Source: Desulfuromonadales bacterium | GTDB taxonomy: Bacteria; Desulfobacterota; Desulfuromonadia; Desulfuromonadales; BM103 | Assembly (NCBI GenBank): GCA_023701265.1 | Contig: JAMPXI010000003.1 | Location: 1-62,873, forward strand | Direction of reading: 5' to 3' | Length of the DNA stretch: 62,873 nucleotides | Shown here: piece by piece, positions 44,801 through 52,838 of the stretch | How positions within the stretch are numbered: the first letter of the stretch is position 1 | Layout: each line of letters opens with the position of its first letter | Position numbers and translations under genes: made by a program | The notes under the pieces: generated by a model | Seen by the model: the letters and a program-made list of their open reading frames with translations, nothing else | Database searches by the model: none | What the model was told of the DNA's origin: nothing

Positions 44801-46051
44801 CTACTGCGCCGTGGACACCGCCTGGCGCTGCTGGCAATTCGCCGCCCAATTGTGCAGCTCGATCAGTTCGGGGTGATGGGGGGCGACCCGCCAGGCCATG
44901 TCGGCATCTTCCAGAGCCTTGTCGCTGGCGCCCATCCGGTAGCTGATTTCCGCCCGGCGCTCGTAACTCTTGAAATTGTCCGGGGCCAGCCGGATGCTGT
45001 GATCCAGCGCTTCGCGCGCCTGCGGCAGACGGTTCATTGCCGCGAGCACCCGGCTGCGCTCCAGGTAGGCATAGGCCGATTCCCCGTAGGCCTGGGCCTT
45101 GTCGTGATAGGCCAGCGCTTCATCGTACTGCTTTTCGTCTTCCCGGTACCAGGCCTGGTCGATATAGATCCGCCCGAACAGCAGGATCATTTCGGGATTG
45201 CGATCGACCTGCCGGTACGCCTCCAGGGCCAGTTCCTCCATCTCGGCGTAGCTCCCGCCCCAGCGTGGCAGCTTGGCCCAGAGGGCTTTGGTATAGAGCA
45301 GGTAGCTGTCGGGGAAAAGCGCGCGGGCCTGGGCAAAGATCCGGTCCTCGTCACCCTCCTCGCCGTCGGCGTTCTCGATGGCAAGGCGGATCAGGTAGGC
45401 GGGGAGCAGGCGCGGATTGAGCTTCAGTGCCCGGCTCAGATCGCCGCGGGCCTGTTGAAAGCACCGGCTCATGGCGGCGAAACTGTCTTCGGGGGTATCG
45501 GCGGCATACTTGCTGCCGCGCTTGTGCCACCCCAGGTTCAGCAGGTAGCTGGCCCGGGCCAGGTAGGGAGCGAACTGATCGGGCTGGGCGGCCACCCACG
45601 CCTCCAGCAGTGGGCCGTAATCGTCACGCGGCACGGCGAAGACTTCGAAGGCCCCGACCACCCGGTGCTCGTCGCGGGGGTTCTGTTCAAAGGCCTGCTG
45701 GATAGCGGCCAGCGCCGCGCTCAACTCAGGGAAGCGGCGCGCCTCGAACTGCTGGCGCAGCGCGTCCGCCTGGGCGAGCGACAACCCCGGCGCGACCCGT
45801 GCTAACGGCTGCTCCGGCGGGGGGACGCTCACTTCGTAGCCGCCGCTATCGTCGAGGGTGTAGAGCATCTCCTTGATCGACAGGCCATTCATCCGCCAGA
45901 AGATCACCCCCATGATCAGGTAGACGCCGGCCAGCCCCAGGAACATCAGGGCGGCGCGCCAGAGCCGCGAAGGGAGGCGGCAGCGATAGCTGCAGGCCGG
46001 ACAGGTCCCGTCCGGGGTCAGCTGCGTTCTGCAATCCGGGCACAACGCCAT
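44801..46051 (-). CDS. Zinc-ribbon, single-TM, TPR-repeat (DUF4034-like) protein
   Basis: About 416 residues from ATG 46051 (AAGGGA just upstream; TTG 46078 and ATG 46069 are alternatives). N-terminal zinc ribbon CPDC..CPAC, one membrane segment (ALMFLGLAGVYLIMGVIFW), then a large soluble domain of helical repeats: EAWVAAQPDQFAPYLARASYLLNLG resembles DUF4034 and the C-terminal part is TPR-like (ALAYHDKAQAYGESAYAYLERSRVLA). Topology suggests an inner-membrane anchor with a periplasmic TPR part, or the reverse. Function unknown. Confidence 0.75.
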   Translation of the reverse strand: MALCPDCRTQLTPDGTCPACSYRCRLPSRLWRAALMFLGLAGVYLIMGVIFWRMNGLSIKEMLYTLDDSGGYEVSVPPPEQPLARVAPGLSLAQADALRQQFEARRFPELSAALAAIQQAFEQNPRDEHRVVGAFEVFAVPRDDYGPLLEAWVAAQPDQFAPYLARASYLLNLGWHKRGSKYAADTPEDSFAAMSRCFQQARGDLSRALKLNPRLLPAYLIRLAIENADGEEGDEDRIFAQARALFPDSYLLYTKALWAKLPRWGGSYAEMEELALEAYRQVDRNPEMILLFGRIYIDQAWYREDEKQYDEALAYHDKAQAYGESAYAYLERSRVLAAMNRLPQAREALDHSIRLAPDNFKSYERRAEISYRMGASDKALEDADMAWRVAPHHPELIELHNWAANCQQRQAVSTAQ

Positions 46052-46119
46052 GCCGAAGTCCCTTTTCATCGTTGCCAATTCATGACCTAAGTGGCCAATA
46101 CGACTATGAATATTTGGCG

Positions 46120-46148
46120 ATATTAGAGGTTGACCGGGGATTCGTCAA
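46120..46148 (-). promoter_or_regulatory. Promoter for the zinc-ribbon/TPR gene
   Basis: Minus strand: -35 TTGACG (46148-46143), 17 bases, -10 TAATAT (46125-46120). Near copy of the promoter at 44621-44650. Confidence 0.7.
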
Positions 46149-46250
46149 GGATTACCGGGCGGGGATGGTTGTGCGTTCATGAATGGTAACACCGGATATG
46201 GCGCTACGGACTGAACCCGCTTTGCGGTGCCGGCGGACCAGGTCGATGGC

Positions 46251-46703
46251 TTATGCCGCGGTTTCGGCGTTTGACGATGACTGCAGATTGTCAATGAGAT
46301 CGATGATCTCCCGGTAGCACGCGATCAGCAAGCTGGTGTCGAGCCAGTTGTTCCAGACGATTTTCCAAAGCGAGGTGCCGAAGATCACGGTCCCCGTGCA
46401 AAGGACGATCCCGGCATAGCGAAAATCGGCGTCGGCGATCAGGTAGAGGCTGAAGACGAACAGGAGGAACATGAGCATCAGCCAGCAGACCTGGGCATTG
46501 CGGAAGGGATTTTCAAACAGGGAGAGGCTGTCGATATAAAAGGTCAGCAGTCCGCGGGTGCGCTTCAGAAACTGTTCAACTTCACCAGCCCTGCAGACGA
46601 GATAGGCATACGCCAGAAAATGCTCCTGCGCAACCTGTTGCGTTTCATGCTTCCGCTCTTCCGCATACCGCTTGATGATCCAATCGATGTCCTCGCTTTT
46701 CAT
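46251..46703 (-). CDS. Hypothetical protein with two membrane segments
   Basis: 150 residues, not recognised. N-terminal 75 residues are soluble and charged; two hydrophobic helices follow (VCWLMLMFLLFVFSLYLIADA and AGIVLCTGTVIFGTSL), then a helical tail. GGAGG lies upstream of ATG 46703. No Cys motif. It stands alone between the TPR gene and the DUF6172/RF-like pair. Confidence 0.7.
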   Translation of the reverse strand: MKSEDIDWIIKRYAEERKHETQQVAQEHFLAYAYLVCRAGEVEQFLKRTRGLLTFYIDSLSLFENPFRNAQVCWLMLMFLLFVFSLYLIADADFRYAGIVLCTGTVIFGTSLWKIVWNNWLDTSLLIACYREIIDLIDNLQSSSNAETAA

Positions 46704-46832
46704 GGGCCACCTCCGTCAGACCGAAGATGCGCGAGAGTGTTGCCGGCGCCGGGGACCCCCCTTCAATGTACTCTCAGTCTAGCACAATTAATCCGCATTT
46801 CCAGCCATGGCCCCGCCCCCTTCCCTGGCCGT

Positions 46833-47123
46833 TCACTTGGGTTTATTGCCGCGCCGACCCGGCTTGGCCAGGATTTCCAGGTAAAACGATTCGAGCTGCT
46901 GTTCTTCGGCCCGGGAGATGGCCTTGTTGATATCGGCGACATGAACAACTTCACTGTTTGCTTCATCGGCACCGAACCGGCAGTCGAAATCCCAGAAATC
47001 GACGTCGGGGGGGAGCGGCTTGCGCCGTTCCCTTTGGAGGTATTTCTTGACTTCATGCTTGATGGCTTCGACAAGCCGCGGGGCCTTGATCTTCGGATGG
47101 GTCATTTTAAAGGTTTTTTTCAT
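46833..47123 (-). CDS. DUF6172-like small protein
   Basis: 96 residues: MKKTFKMTHPKIKAPRLVEA opens a compact Lys/Arg-rich protein with FWDFDCRFG and a C-terminal helix. I associate this pattern with DUF6172, from memory. AAGGA lies just before ATG 47123, and the gene starts 9 bases after the RF-1-domain gene, so the two are probably coupled. Function unknown; association with a ribosome-rescue-type protein suggests an RNA or ribosome link. Confidence 0.7.
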   Translation of the reverse strand: MKKTFKMTHPKIKAPRLVEAIKHEVKKYLQRERRKPLPPDVDFWDFDCRFGADEANSEVVHVADINKAISRAEEQQLESFYLEILAKPGRRGNKPK

Positions 47124-47132
47124 AAGGGTCCT

Positions 47133-47495
47133 TCACGCCTCCTCGTACTTTTTGGCCGCCTTGCGACCGCGGCGGGCCTTCTGACGGCGAATCCGCTCCA
47201 ATGCGTCGGCCTTGGCCGTCTTCAGCCCACGGGCCTGCTCGATGCGCTCCAGCAGCAGGCGGCGGGCGAAGAAGCGGTTCAGTGACTGGCTCCGCTCACT
47301 CATGCACTTCACCTCGATGCCGCTGGGCCGGTGCAGGAGCTGCACGCAGGTGGAGGTCTTGTTGACGTGCTGCCCCCCCTTGCCGGAGGAGCGGACGAAG
47401 CGTTCCTCCAAGTCCTCCTCCCGGACCCCCAGGGCCTCCATCCGCCGGCGCAGTTCCTCGTTTTTCTCCGGTGACACGGCAAACGTGGGGGTCAT
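47133..47495 (-). CDS. RF-1-domain (release-factor-like) protein
   Basis: 120 residues from ATG 47495. Contains the peptidyl-tRNA hydrolysis motif GGQ in VRSSGKGGQHVNKTSTCVQL and a basic C-terminal tail (RRQKARRGRKAAKKYEEA), but none of the codon-recognition domains of RF1/RF2. This matches ArfB/mtRF-R-type ribosome rescue or release factor-like proteins. The upstream in-frame region to 47735 is not coding: it runs through a MITE-like repeat. Confidence 0.85.
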   Translation of the reverse strand: MTPTFAVSPEKNEELRRRMEALGVREEDLEERFVRSSGKGGQHVNKTSTCVQLLHRPSGIEVKCMSERSQSLNRFFARRLLLERIEQARGLKTAKADALERIRRQKARRGRKAAKKYEEA

Positions 47496-47520
47496 GGCAA
47501 CAGCTCCGGACAGGACAAAG

Positions 47521-47590
47521 GTCCGCGGTCGGCAACGTTCAGGGGCTGGGGCTGCGGGGGCGGCAAATCGAGTGTGATGTCCCCGGAATT
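47521..47590. repeat. 70-bp dispersed repeat, copy A
   Basis: First of four related 70-bp segments (others at 48240, 48921, 59331). It opens with GTCCGCGGTCGGCAACGTTC and ends GTGTGATGTCCCCGGAATT, the latter shared exactly with copy C. It lies just upstream of the RF-like gene and next to the MITE-like element. Confidence 0.75.
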
Positions 47591-47604
47591 CCGCGTGGCG
47601 TGAC

Positions 47605-47770
47605 CTAGTGTCCCGTGCGGTTAGTCCCCTGCACAAATTGTGAGGGGTTTGGGCCTCTGGCAAGGCGCGCTGACGCAGGCTTGGTGGTGCCAAACCGAGG
47701 AAGCGCAACGCCGCCAGAGGGCGAAAGGGCCACAATTTGCAAGGACAGGATTAGCCGCACGGGACACTAG
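47605..47770. mobile_element. MITE-like palindromic element (166 bp)
   Basis: Terminal inverted repeats of 23 bases, CTAGTGTCCCGTGCGGTTAG at the left and its near-perfect complement at the right (2 mismatches). Interior arms are also complementary (CACAAATTGTG vs CACAATTTG; CCTCTGGC vs GCCAGAGG). Flanked by CTAG at both ends, a target type seen for IS5-group elements. No transposase gene is present, so it is non-autonomous. Its right edge supplies the TAG stop codon of the gene at 47767. Confidence 0.8.
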
Positions 47771-48129
47771 GGACGTTTCATTCCCTTGGTCTTGCGTTTG
47801 GCGCCAACCGTGCGCGGCTTTTCGGGGTGGCCGCAGCGCGGGCAGGATTCCTGCTCCACTATCCAGGAAAACCAGGACAAGAACCCCCGCTCTCTGAACG
47901 CATGGATGAACAGTTTCAACTCGCACTTGGGGCAGACGATCGAAAATCCGGCAAAGATGAAGCTGCCAATGACCAGACCGATGCCGACGACAGCAATTGG
48001 TATCGCCAACTCTTTGCCGAGCGAGGCGTAGAGGAACCCTTGCAGCAGGCTCACGATACCCCCCACGGTCAGCATGGCGACGAAGACCCAGGCTTTCCAG
48101 GCCTGATTGGTACGTTGCAGCAGATTCAC
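47767..48129 (-). CDS. Small membrane protein with zinc-ribbon Cys motifs
   Basis: 120 residues, not recognised. Two hydrophobic helices (VFVAMLTVGGIVSLLQGFLYA; PIAVVGIGLVIGSFIFAGF), then CPKC and, further on, CPRC, a plausible zinc ribbon, and a basic tail (KRKTKGMKRP). Start GTG 48129. Its TAG stop coincides with the edge of the MITE-like element. Confidence 0.65.
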   Translation of the reverse strand: MNLLQRTNQAWKAWVFVAMLTVGGIVSLLQGFLYASLGKELAIPIAVVGIGLVIGSFIFAGFSIVCPKCELKLFIHAFRERGFLSWFSWIVEQESCPRCGHPEKPRTVGAKRKTKGMKRP

Positions 48130-48197
48130 GGATTCTTCTCACTCCCTTTAGGAAAATCCAGCGTAACCGGCCGGCCGGGTTGCCGGAAACTTAATCG

Positions 48198-48226
48198 AGA
48201 GTAGTTGTTGTCAGGGAGGGCGTCAA
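48198..48226 (-). promoter_or_regulatory. Promoter for the small zinc-ribbon membrane gene
   Basis: Minus strand: -35 TTGACG (48226-48221), 17 bases, -10 TACTCT (48203-48198). About 70 bases upstream of the GTG start. Confidence 0.55.
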
Positions 48227-48239
48227 GGGGAACCGGAAG

Positions 48240-48309
48240 GTCCGCGACCGGCAACGTTCGCTGGCGGGGGTTGCGGGGCGGTGAATTTGGCGAGGTGTTT
48301 CCGGATCCG
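48240..48309. repeat. 70-bp dispersed repeat, copy B (most diverged)
   Basis: Aligns with copies A, C and D over GTCCGCGACCGGCAACGTTC, a G-rich middle and a degenerate end (GAGGTGTTTCCGGA). Located in the divergent gap between the genes at 47767 and 48441. Confidence 0.55.
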
Positions 48310-48345
48310 GGCCCGGCACACGCGCGATTTCCAGCTTCCGTCGGT

Positions 48346-48374
48346 TTGCGCCCGATGTTTCAAAATGATATAAA
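48346..48374 (+). promoter_or_regulatory. Promoter for the gene at 48441
   Basis: -35 TTGCGC (48346-48351), 17 bases, -10 TATAAA (48369-48374), with TGA before it (extended -10). The remaining part of this roughly 310-base gap holds copy B of the 70-bp repeat and the opposing promoter. Confidence 0.6.
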
Positions 48375-48440
48375 GAGCAGGTTCACTCCCGCTCACGAGG
48401 CAATATACCGACTGAACGCTGGAAACCCGAGGAGCAAATC

Positions 48441-48860
48441 GTGACCGAGGTCATCGTTATCGAGCAGTGTTGCAATTGCCATAGAAATTTGTCGGTAGAC
48501 AAGCTGATTTACAACCAGGAACTGAAGAAATATTTCTGTGCCGATATAGGTGACTGTCGTGACGCTCAAGAACAAAACCGAGAGCAGCCGAACCGGTATA
48601 CTTCAACAGATCACAGTCGCTTCAGCCAGCCTAACGTCAGTTTCAGCTATAAGCATTCCGGCTGCAGTCGTTCATTGATCGGTTTTTTTGTTGGAGTTTC
48701 CGTATTTTTCGGAAGCTGGGTCTACGCCATAAAAACATATGGCTGGTTTCTTGGCCTTGGACTTGGGTGGATCCCTTCGATTTTCCTGGGCGTGATGGCA
48801 GGATTGTTTTGGCCGGTCGCTATCCTGATTGTTCTGGGCCTTCTCCTCTTCTCTAAATAA
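48441..48860 (+). CDS. Hypothetical membrane protein with N-terminal Cys motif
   Basis: 139 residues, not recognised. Starts with GTG 48441 after a good GAGGAG site. The N-terminus has CCNCH and a later Cys pair (CADIGDC), a possible zinc site; two hydrophobic helices follow (LIGFFVGVSVFFGSWVYAI; IFLGVMAGLFWPVAILIVLGLLLF). Noticeably more A/T-rich than its neighbours, consistent with acquisition from elsewhere. Confidence 0.65.
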   Translation: MTEVIVIEQCCNCHRNLSVDKLIYNQELKKYFCADIGDCRDAQEQNREQPNRYTSTDHSRFSQPNVSFSYKHSGCSRSLIGFFVGVSVFFGSWVYAIKTYGWFLGLGLGWIPSIFLGVMAGLFWPVAILIVLGLLLFSK

Positions 48861-48920
48861 CCAGCCCCCTATTGATTGCATGACATGACTTCAAGAAAGC
48901 GCGGACGGCTTACGACAAAT

Positions 48921-48990
48921 GTCCGCGTTCGGCAACGTTCGGCGGCAGGGATTACAAGACCGGCGAATGAAGTGTGATGTCCCCGGAATT
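48921..48990. repeat. 70-bp dispersed repeat, copy C
   Basis: Begins GTCCGCGTTCGGCAACGTTC and ends GTGTGATGTCCCCGGAATT. The preceding bases form an inverted repeat with its start (GCGGAC / GTCCGC). Lies 10 bases past the stop of the gene at 49001. Confidence 0.75.
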
Positions 48991-49000
48991 AGTGAAACGT

Positions 49001-49162
49001 TTATTTCGTAATCACCCACAGCGCATGCAATATCCCGGGCAGGTAGAAAAACAGACAAAGAACGATATTGATGAGCAGATCCTTGCCGACGCCGTTTTTC
49101 AAAAGGACCGCAAGGGGGGGAAGGATAATGGCCAGAATGATCAGAATGATTTTGTTGTCCAT
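49001..49162 (-). CDS. YqaE/Pmp3-family (UPF0057) membrane protein
   Basis: 53 residues: MDNKIILIILAIILPPLAVL begins the first helix, followed by KNGVGKDLLINIVLCLFFYL, PGILHALWVITK. This is the two-helix Pmp3 proteolipid pattern, including ILPPLAV and LPGILHALW. GAGGG precedes ATG 49162. The family is associated with stress and membrane hyperpolarisation control in other organisms. Confidence 0.9.
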   Translation of the reverse strand: MDNKIILIILAIILPPLAVLLKNGVGKDLLINIVLCLFFYLPGILHALWVITK

Positions 49163-49193
49163 CGGTCACCCTCTCGATACCCGGAAATGACTC

Positions 49194-49216
49194 AGAGGGT
49201 GGCTTAACCACCCTCT
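49194..49216 (-). terminator. Hairpin after yegP
   Basis: 9-bp perfect stem AGAGGGTGG / CCACCCTCT with a 5-base loop, between yegP and the Pmp3 gene on the minus strand. No T-run, so probably a weak terminator. Confidence 0.5.
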
Positions 49217-49233
49217 CAGCGACGGGGAGAGTC

Positions 49234-49569
49234 TCAACTTGCCAGATCTTCGACCTTGGCGTCGGGCGCATTTTTCTTCACCGACTCGATGCCGTTCTCC
49301 ATGGCCTTCGTGGAGGAATAGTACTCGCTGCGGCCGACTTCCTGGCCGTTGCTCGCCTTGAGGATGAAGTACGGCTCGCCCTTGGCATTGCTCTTGACCT
49401 CGAAAGCCCCTTCGCGAGCGGAATTCTTGCGCACCGACTCGATGCCGTTCTCGGCGCTCGGCTTGGTCTTGTAAAGCTCGCTGGTCAGGATTACCTGCCC
49501 GTTGCTTGCCTTCAGGTTGAACATGAACTGCCCGTCCTTCGCCTTTTTCAGTTCGAATTTGCCGGCCAT
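49234..49569 (-). CDS. yegP: YegP-family DUF1508 protein
   Basis: 111 residues, two tandem DUF1508 repeats: GKFELKKAKDGQFMFNLKAS and GAFEVKSNAKGEPYFILKAS, each followed by NGQ and GIESV(R/K)KN. The second repeat ends ENGIESVKKNAPDAK. Small soluble protein of unknown role, often induced by stress. Start ATG 49569 with GAGAGGAG upstream. Confidence 0.93.
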   Translation of the reverse strand: MAGKFELKKAKDGQFMFNLKASNGQVILTSELYKTKPSAENGIESVRKNSAREGAFEVKSNAKGEPYFILKASNGQEVGRSEYYSSTKAMENGIESVKKNAPDAKVEDLAS

Positions 49570-49648
49570 GAAATGCTCCTCTCTTGGTTGTATTCACAGG
49601 TCAAACCGCCATCGGAAAGGCTCCGACGCCACATGCGAATTGACTCAA

Positions 49649-50194
49649 TTATTGTTCAGAGCGGAGGGAATGCAAGGGCCAAGCCGGAGAAAATGACGGG
49701 TGGGACGACCATATCCTGGCCAGCAGGCGCGCATCGCCCAGCGCCCGGTGCAGCCGGCAATCCGCCGGGATCGCGCCGAGCACATGGCGGGCGACTTCTT
49801 CCAGGCGATGGCTTGCCAGGCGCGGGAAATGGCTGCGGCTGGCCACGAGACTGCAATGGATCGAGTTGTCCAGCGGCAAACCAAGCAAGTCAAGCTCGTA
49901 TCTGAGGAAACGGGTGTCGAAGGGGGCATTGTGGGCAATGAGCGGGGTATTGCCGGCAAACGCGAGAAAGGCCGGCCAGACCTCCTCGGGACGCGGTTTG
50001 CCAACCAGCATGGGCAGGCTGATGCCATGAACCTGATGCGCCGCCCAGTGGATCTCGCAATCGACCTCGATCAGCGTCGAGAACTCTGCCTCGACTTCCC
50101 CACCCCTGACGGCGACGGCTCCGATCTCGATGACCCGGTCACCACGGGCGGGCGAGAGGCCGCTGGTTTCAACGTCGAAGAAGATCAGGCGCAT
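49649..50194 (-). CDS. DnaQ-like 3'-5' exonuclease
   Basis: 181 residues, DEDDh exonuclease fold: Exo I FFDVETSGLSPARGDRVIEIG, Exo II LIAHNAPFDTRFL, Exo III HRALGDARLLARI. All four acidic metal ligands and the catalytic His are present. It could serve RNA or DNA end trimming or proofreading; no polymerase gene is next to it. No strong ribosome site at ATG 50194. Confidence 0.87.
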   Translation of the reverse strand: MRLIFFDVETSGLSPARGDRVIEIGAVAVRGGEVEAEFSTLIEVDCEIHWAAHQVHGISLPMLVGKPRPEEVWPAFLAFAGNTPLIAHNAPFDTRFLRYELDLLGLPLDNSIHCSLVASRSHFPRLASHRLEEVARHVLGAIPADCRLHRALGDARLLARIWSSHPSFSPAWPLHSLRSEQ

Positions 50195-50344
50195 GGGGGA
50201 CCGTGGGGGTCAGGCACTCAGGGACACTCCTGGTCGCGGCCCTGTAATGCCATCCTGTTTATTATCCCGCCAGAAGTGGCGGCTCATTGCCGGGGCCTCG
50301 AAAATCCGGGGAGTATCCCTGACTTTCTTTTGAGTGGTGCCCTC

Positions 50345-50363
50345 GAAATTTTCCGAAAATTTC
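50345..50363. repeat. Perfect A/T-rich palindrome
   Basis: GAAATTTTC C GAAAATTTC, a 9-1-9 palindrome in a GC-rich setting, in the gap between the epimerase-like and exonuclease genes. Could be an operator; no adjacent regulator gene suggests which. Confidence 0.4.
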
Positions 50364-50369
50364 CGCTGA

Positions 50370-51296
50370 TCAAAAGTGTCCCTCATTTCCCCGGGATGCG
50401 CCGGAAGGCTGCAGCGCCAGGGTGATTGCCTTGTCCAGCGGCATCAGTTTGCAGGGGAGCAGCTCCTGGATTCGTCGCTCCCGGCAGACGACCGGGTTGC
50501 CCAGCCCTTCGAGCAGCGCTTCGACCACGGCCCGGTCCTGACGGCTGAACAGGCCGACCCAGAGCCCGACCAGTGCGGGGGGGATGCGCGGCACCGGCAC
50601 GAACAGGTTGACGCTGCCGCTGATCCTGGCGAAACGCTCGAGCAGGTCGCGGTAGCTCAGCACCTCCGGACCGCAGATGTCGAAGCTCCCTCCGGCGGTG
50701 CGCGGCTCGTCGATGCAGCCCGCCAGGTAGTGCAGCATGTCGGCGAGAGCGATCGGCTGGCAGGGGGTGTCGAGCACGGCCGAATCGAGGAGCAGCGGTT
50801 GGGTGTTCACCAGATAGCGCAGCAGCTCGAAGGAGGCCCCGCCGGCGCCGAGAATGATCGCCGCGCGCAAAGTGGTGGTCTGGAAGCGCCCTGCAGCGAG
50901 GATCGCCTCGACGTCGCAGCGGCTGGCCAGATGTTCCGACAGCGGCCCGCTGCGCTCCCCGAGCCCCGACAGGTAGATGACCCGGCGCACTCCGGCCTGT
51001 TCCGCCGCCGCGACAAAATTCTCCGCCGCCTGCCGGTCCAGTTCGTGGAAGCGGTCGCGCCCGGCCGCCAGAGAATGCACCAGGTAAATGGCACAGTCGA
51101 TCCCTTCCAGGGCCGGCCCCAGCGTCTCCTGATGCAGCAGATCACCGATGGCCGTCTCCACACCGGCAGGTGCCGCCGGTTCCGGGCGACGGTAGAGACC
51201 GCGCAGCCGCTTGCCTCGCCCCAGCAGCACCGGGATCAGCCCCCGGCCGATGAAGCCGTTGGCACCGGTGATCAGAATGTCGGCTCGGGTCGGCAT
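50370..51296 (-). CDS. NAD(P)-binding epimerase/reductase-like (extended SDR) protein
   Basis: 308 residues from ATG 51296. Rossmann opening ILITGANGFIGRGLIPVLLGRG (GxxGxxG), AIGDLLHQETLGPALEGID, VIYLSGLGE and, further on, DICGPEVLSYRDLLERFARI, matching the NmrA/complex I NDUFA9-like branch. The classical YxxxK pair is replaced, so it may bind rather than convert a substrate. GTG 51320 is an alternative start. Confidence 0.8.
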   Translation of the reverse strand: MPTRADILITGANGFIGRGLIPVLLGRGKRLRGLYRRPEPAAPAGVETAIGDLLHQETLGPALEGIDCAIYLVHSLAAGRDRFHELDRQAAENFVAAAEQAGVRRVIYLSGLGERSGPLSEHLASRCDVEAILAAGRFQTTTLRAAIILGAGGASFELLRYLVNTQPLLLDSAVLDTPCQPIALADMLHYLAGCIDEPRTAGGSFDICGPEVLSYRDLLERFARISGSVNLFVPVPRIPPALVGLWVGLFSRQDRAVVEALLEGLGNPVVCRERRIQELLPCKLMPLDKAITLALQPSGASRGNEGHF

Positions 51297-51355
51297 CGCT
51301 TTCGTTCCCGCGGGCCACACAAGGTGGGCCCCGCCCCCTTAACCATCTTCCACAA

Positions 51356-51364
51356 TGCTATAAT
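51356..51364 (+). promoter_or_regulatory. Extended -10 promoter for the DUF1499 lipoprotein
   Basis: TGCTATAAT (51356-51364), a TGn-TATAAT extended -10 with a perfect hexamer, about 39 bases before the start codon. No clear -35 is needed for this class. Confidence 0.65.
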
Positions 51365-51402
51365 AACAGCTGACAGGCTGCTGTCGGGAGGACTGGCGCA
51401 AC

Positions 51403-51843
51403 ATGACTGGTAAATTCACGAGACTTACGACCATGGGGCTGCTGGCCCTGCTGGCAAGTGCATGTTTCGGCGAGCGTCCGATGAACCTGGGCGTCAAAGA
51501 CGGGGTCCTGGTGGCATGCCCGCCATCACCCAACTGCGTGTCCAGTCAGGCGGCCGACGAAGGTCACCGCATTGCCCCGTTGTCGTTCAGCGACGCCCCG
51601 GAGACCGCCATGGCCCGACTGACTGGAATTCTCAAGAGCCGGCCGGATGTCACGATCATCGAAGCGACCGACAGCTACCTGCGGGTCGAATTGAGGACCA
51701 CTTTCTTTGTCGATGACGCCGAATTTCTGCTGGATCGCGAGCGCCATGTCATCCAGGTTCGCTCCGCCTCGCGCCTCGGTTATTCGGATTTTGGCAAGAA
51801 TCGACAGAGGATGGAGGAGATCCGGGGGCAGTGGCGTCAATGA
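51403..51843 (+). CDS. DUF1499 lipoprotein
   Basis: 146 residues. Signal peptide TMGLLALLASAC with a lipobox at LASAC, then the DUF1499 core (LVACPPSPNCVSSQAADEGH; ATDSYLRVELRTTFFVDDAEFLLD; GYSDFGKNRQRMEEIR). Function not established. Its TGA overlaps the next gene's ATG (ATGA), so the pair is coupled. Confidence 0.88.
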   Translation: MTGKFTRLTTMGLLALLASACFGERPMNLGVKDGVLVACPPSPNCVSSQAADEGHRIAPLSFSDAPETAMARLTGILKSRPDVTIIEATDSYLRVELRTTFFVDDAEFLLDRERHVIQVRSASRLGYSDFGKNRQRMEEIRGQWRQ

Positions 51844-52838
51844 AACGACTGCAGGGGTTACTTAGACTTTTCCATGCATCGCCCTGCATCCTCGGCGAAG
51901 GCGCCGTAATCGAGCGCTTGCGCCGCAACCCCGACCTGGAACTCGACCGCCACCTGGTCAATGCCGCGTTCATCTATGCCGCGGCGCCGCGCGCAGCTCT
52001 GGCGTCCATCTGTCGTCAATACCTGGAGATCGGCCGACACTTCGATCTGCCGCTGCTGGTCTCCACCCCGACCTGGCGGGCAAGCCGGGAGCGGATTGCC
52101 GCGGCCGGTTACGGCAGCCACGATGTGAACGGCGACAACGCCCGGTTTCTCGAGTCCCTGCGCAACAGTTGCGGCGACTACGCGTCGAAGGTGATCATCT
52201 GCGGCCTGATGAGCTGCCAGGGGAACGCCTACGGTCCGGATGAGGCCCTGGCTGTCGATGAGGCGCAGCACTTTCACGCCTGGCAGGCCAGGCAACTCGC
52301 TGATGCCGGAGTCGATGTGCTCCTGGCCTCTACTCTACCAGCCCTGAGCGAGGCAACTGGACTGGCCAAGGCCCTGGCGGCGACCGGCAGACCGTACCTG
52401 ATCAGCTTCGTGGTGCGCCCGACGGGGACCATGCTCGATGGCACACCGTTGCACGCGGCCATTGCTGCGATTGACGCTGCCGCGACGCCGCAGCCGCTGG
52501 CCTACCTGATCAACTGCACCCACGCCTCGTTTGCGCGAGAGGCGCTGCTGCATCCGGTCAACTCGTCCCCCCTGGTGCGGCAGCGGGTCATCGGTCTGCT
52601 CGCCAACACGGCGGCACTCAGCCCGGAACAGCTGGACAACCGCACCAGCCTGGTCGAGGAAGACCCGACCGCCTTCGGCGCAACCGTCGCCGGGCTGCAC
52701 CGAGAACTGGGGCTGAAGATCCTGGGGGGCTGTTGCGGTACCGACGACCGGCATATCCGCGCTCTGGCGGCCGAACTGGCGGCCGTCCAGAGGTGGCCTC
52801 TTTCTCGACCGAATGATCAGACGTTGAAGAGGAAGTGA
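51840..52838 (+). CDS. Homocysteine S-methyltransferase-family protein
   Basis: 332 residues from ATG 51840. Zinc ligands of the family are visible as YLINCTHASF and GLKILGGCCGTDDRHI, giving one plus two Cys in the usual arrangement. YGPDEALAVDEAQHFHAWQA and LLASTLPALSEA match the betaine/homocysteine methyltransferase barrel. The natural methyl donor is not apparent. The 3' end overlaps the convergent gene by 22 bases. Confidence 0.85.
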   Translation: MKRLQGLLRLFHASPCILGEGAVIERLRRNPDLELDRHLVNAAFIYAAAPRAALASICRQYLEIGRHFDLPLLVSTPTWRASRERIAAAGYGSHDVNGDNARFLESLRNSCGDYASKVIICGLMSCQGNAYGPDEALAVDEAQHFHAWQARQLADAGVDVLLASTLPALSEATGLAKALAATGRPYLISFVVRPTGTMLDGTPLHAAIAAIDAAATPQPLAYLINCTHASFAREALLHPVNSSPLVRQRVIGLLANTAALSPEQLDNRTSLVEEDPTAFGATVAGLHRELGLKILGGCCGTDDRHIRALAAELAAVQRWPLSRPNDQTLKRK

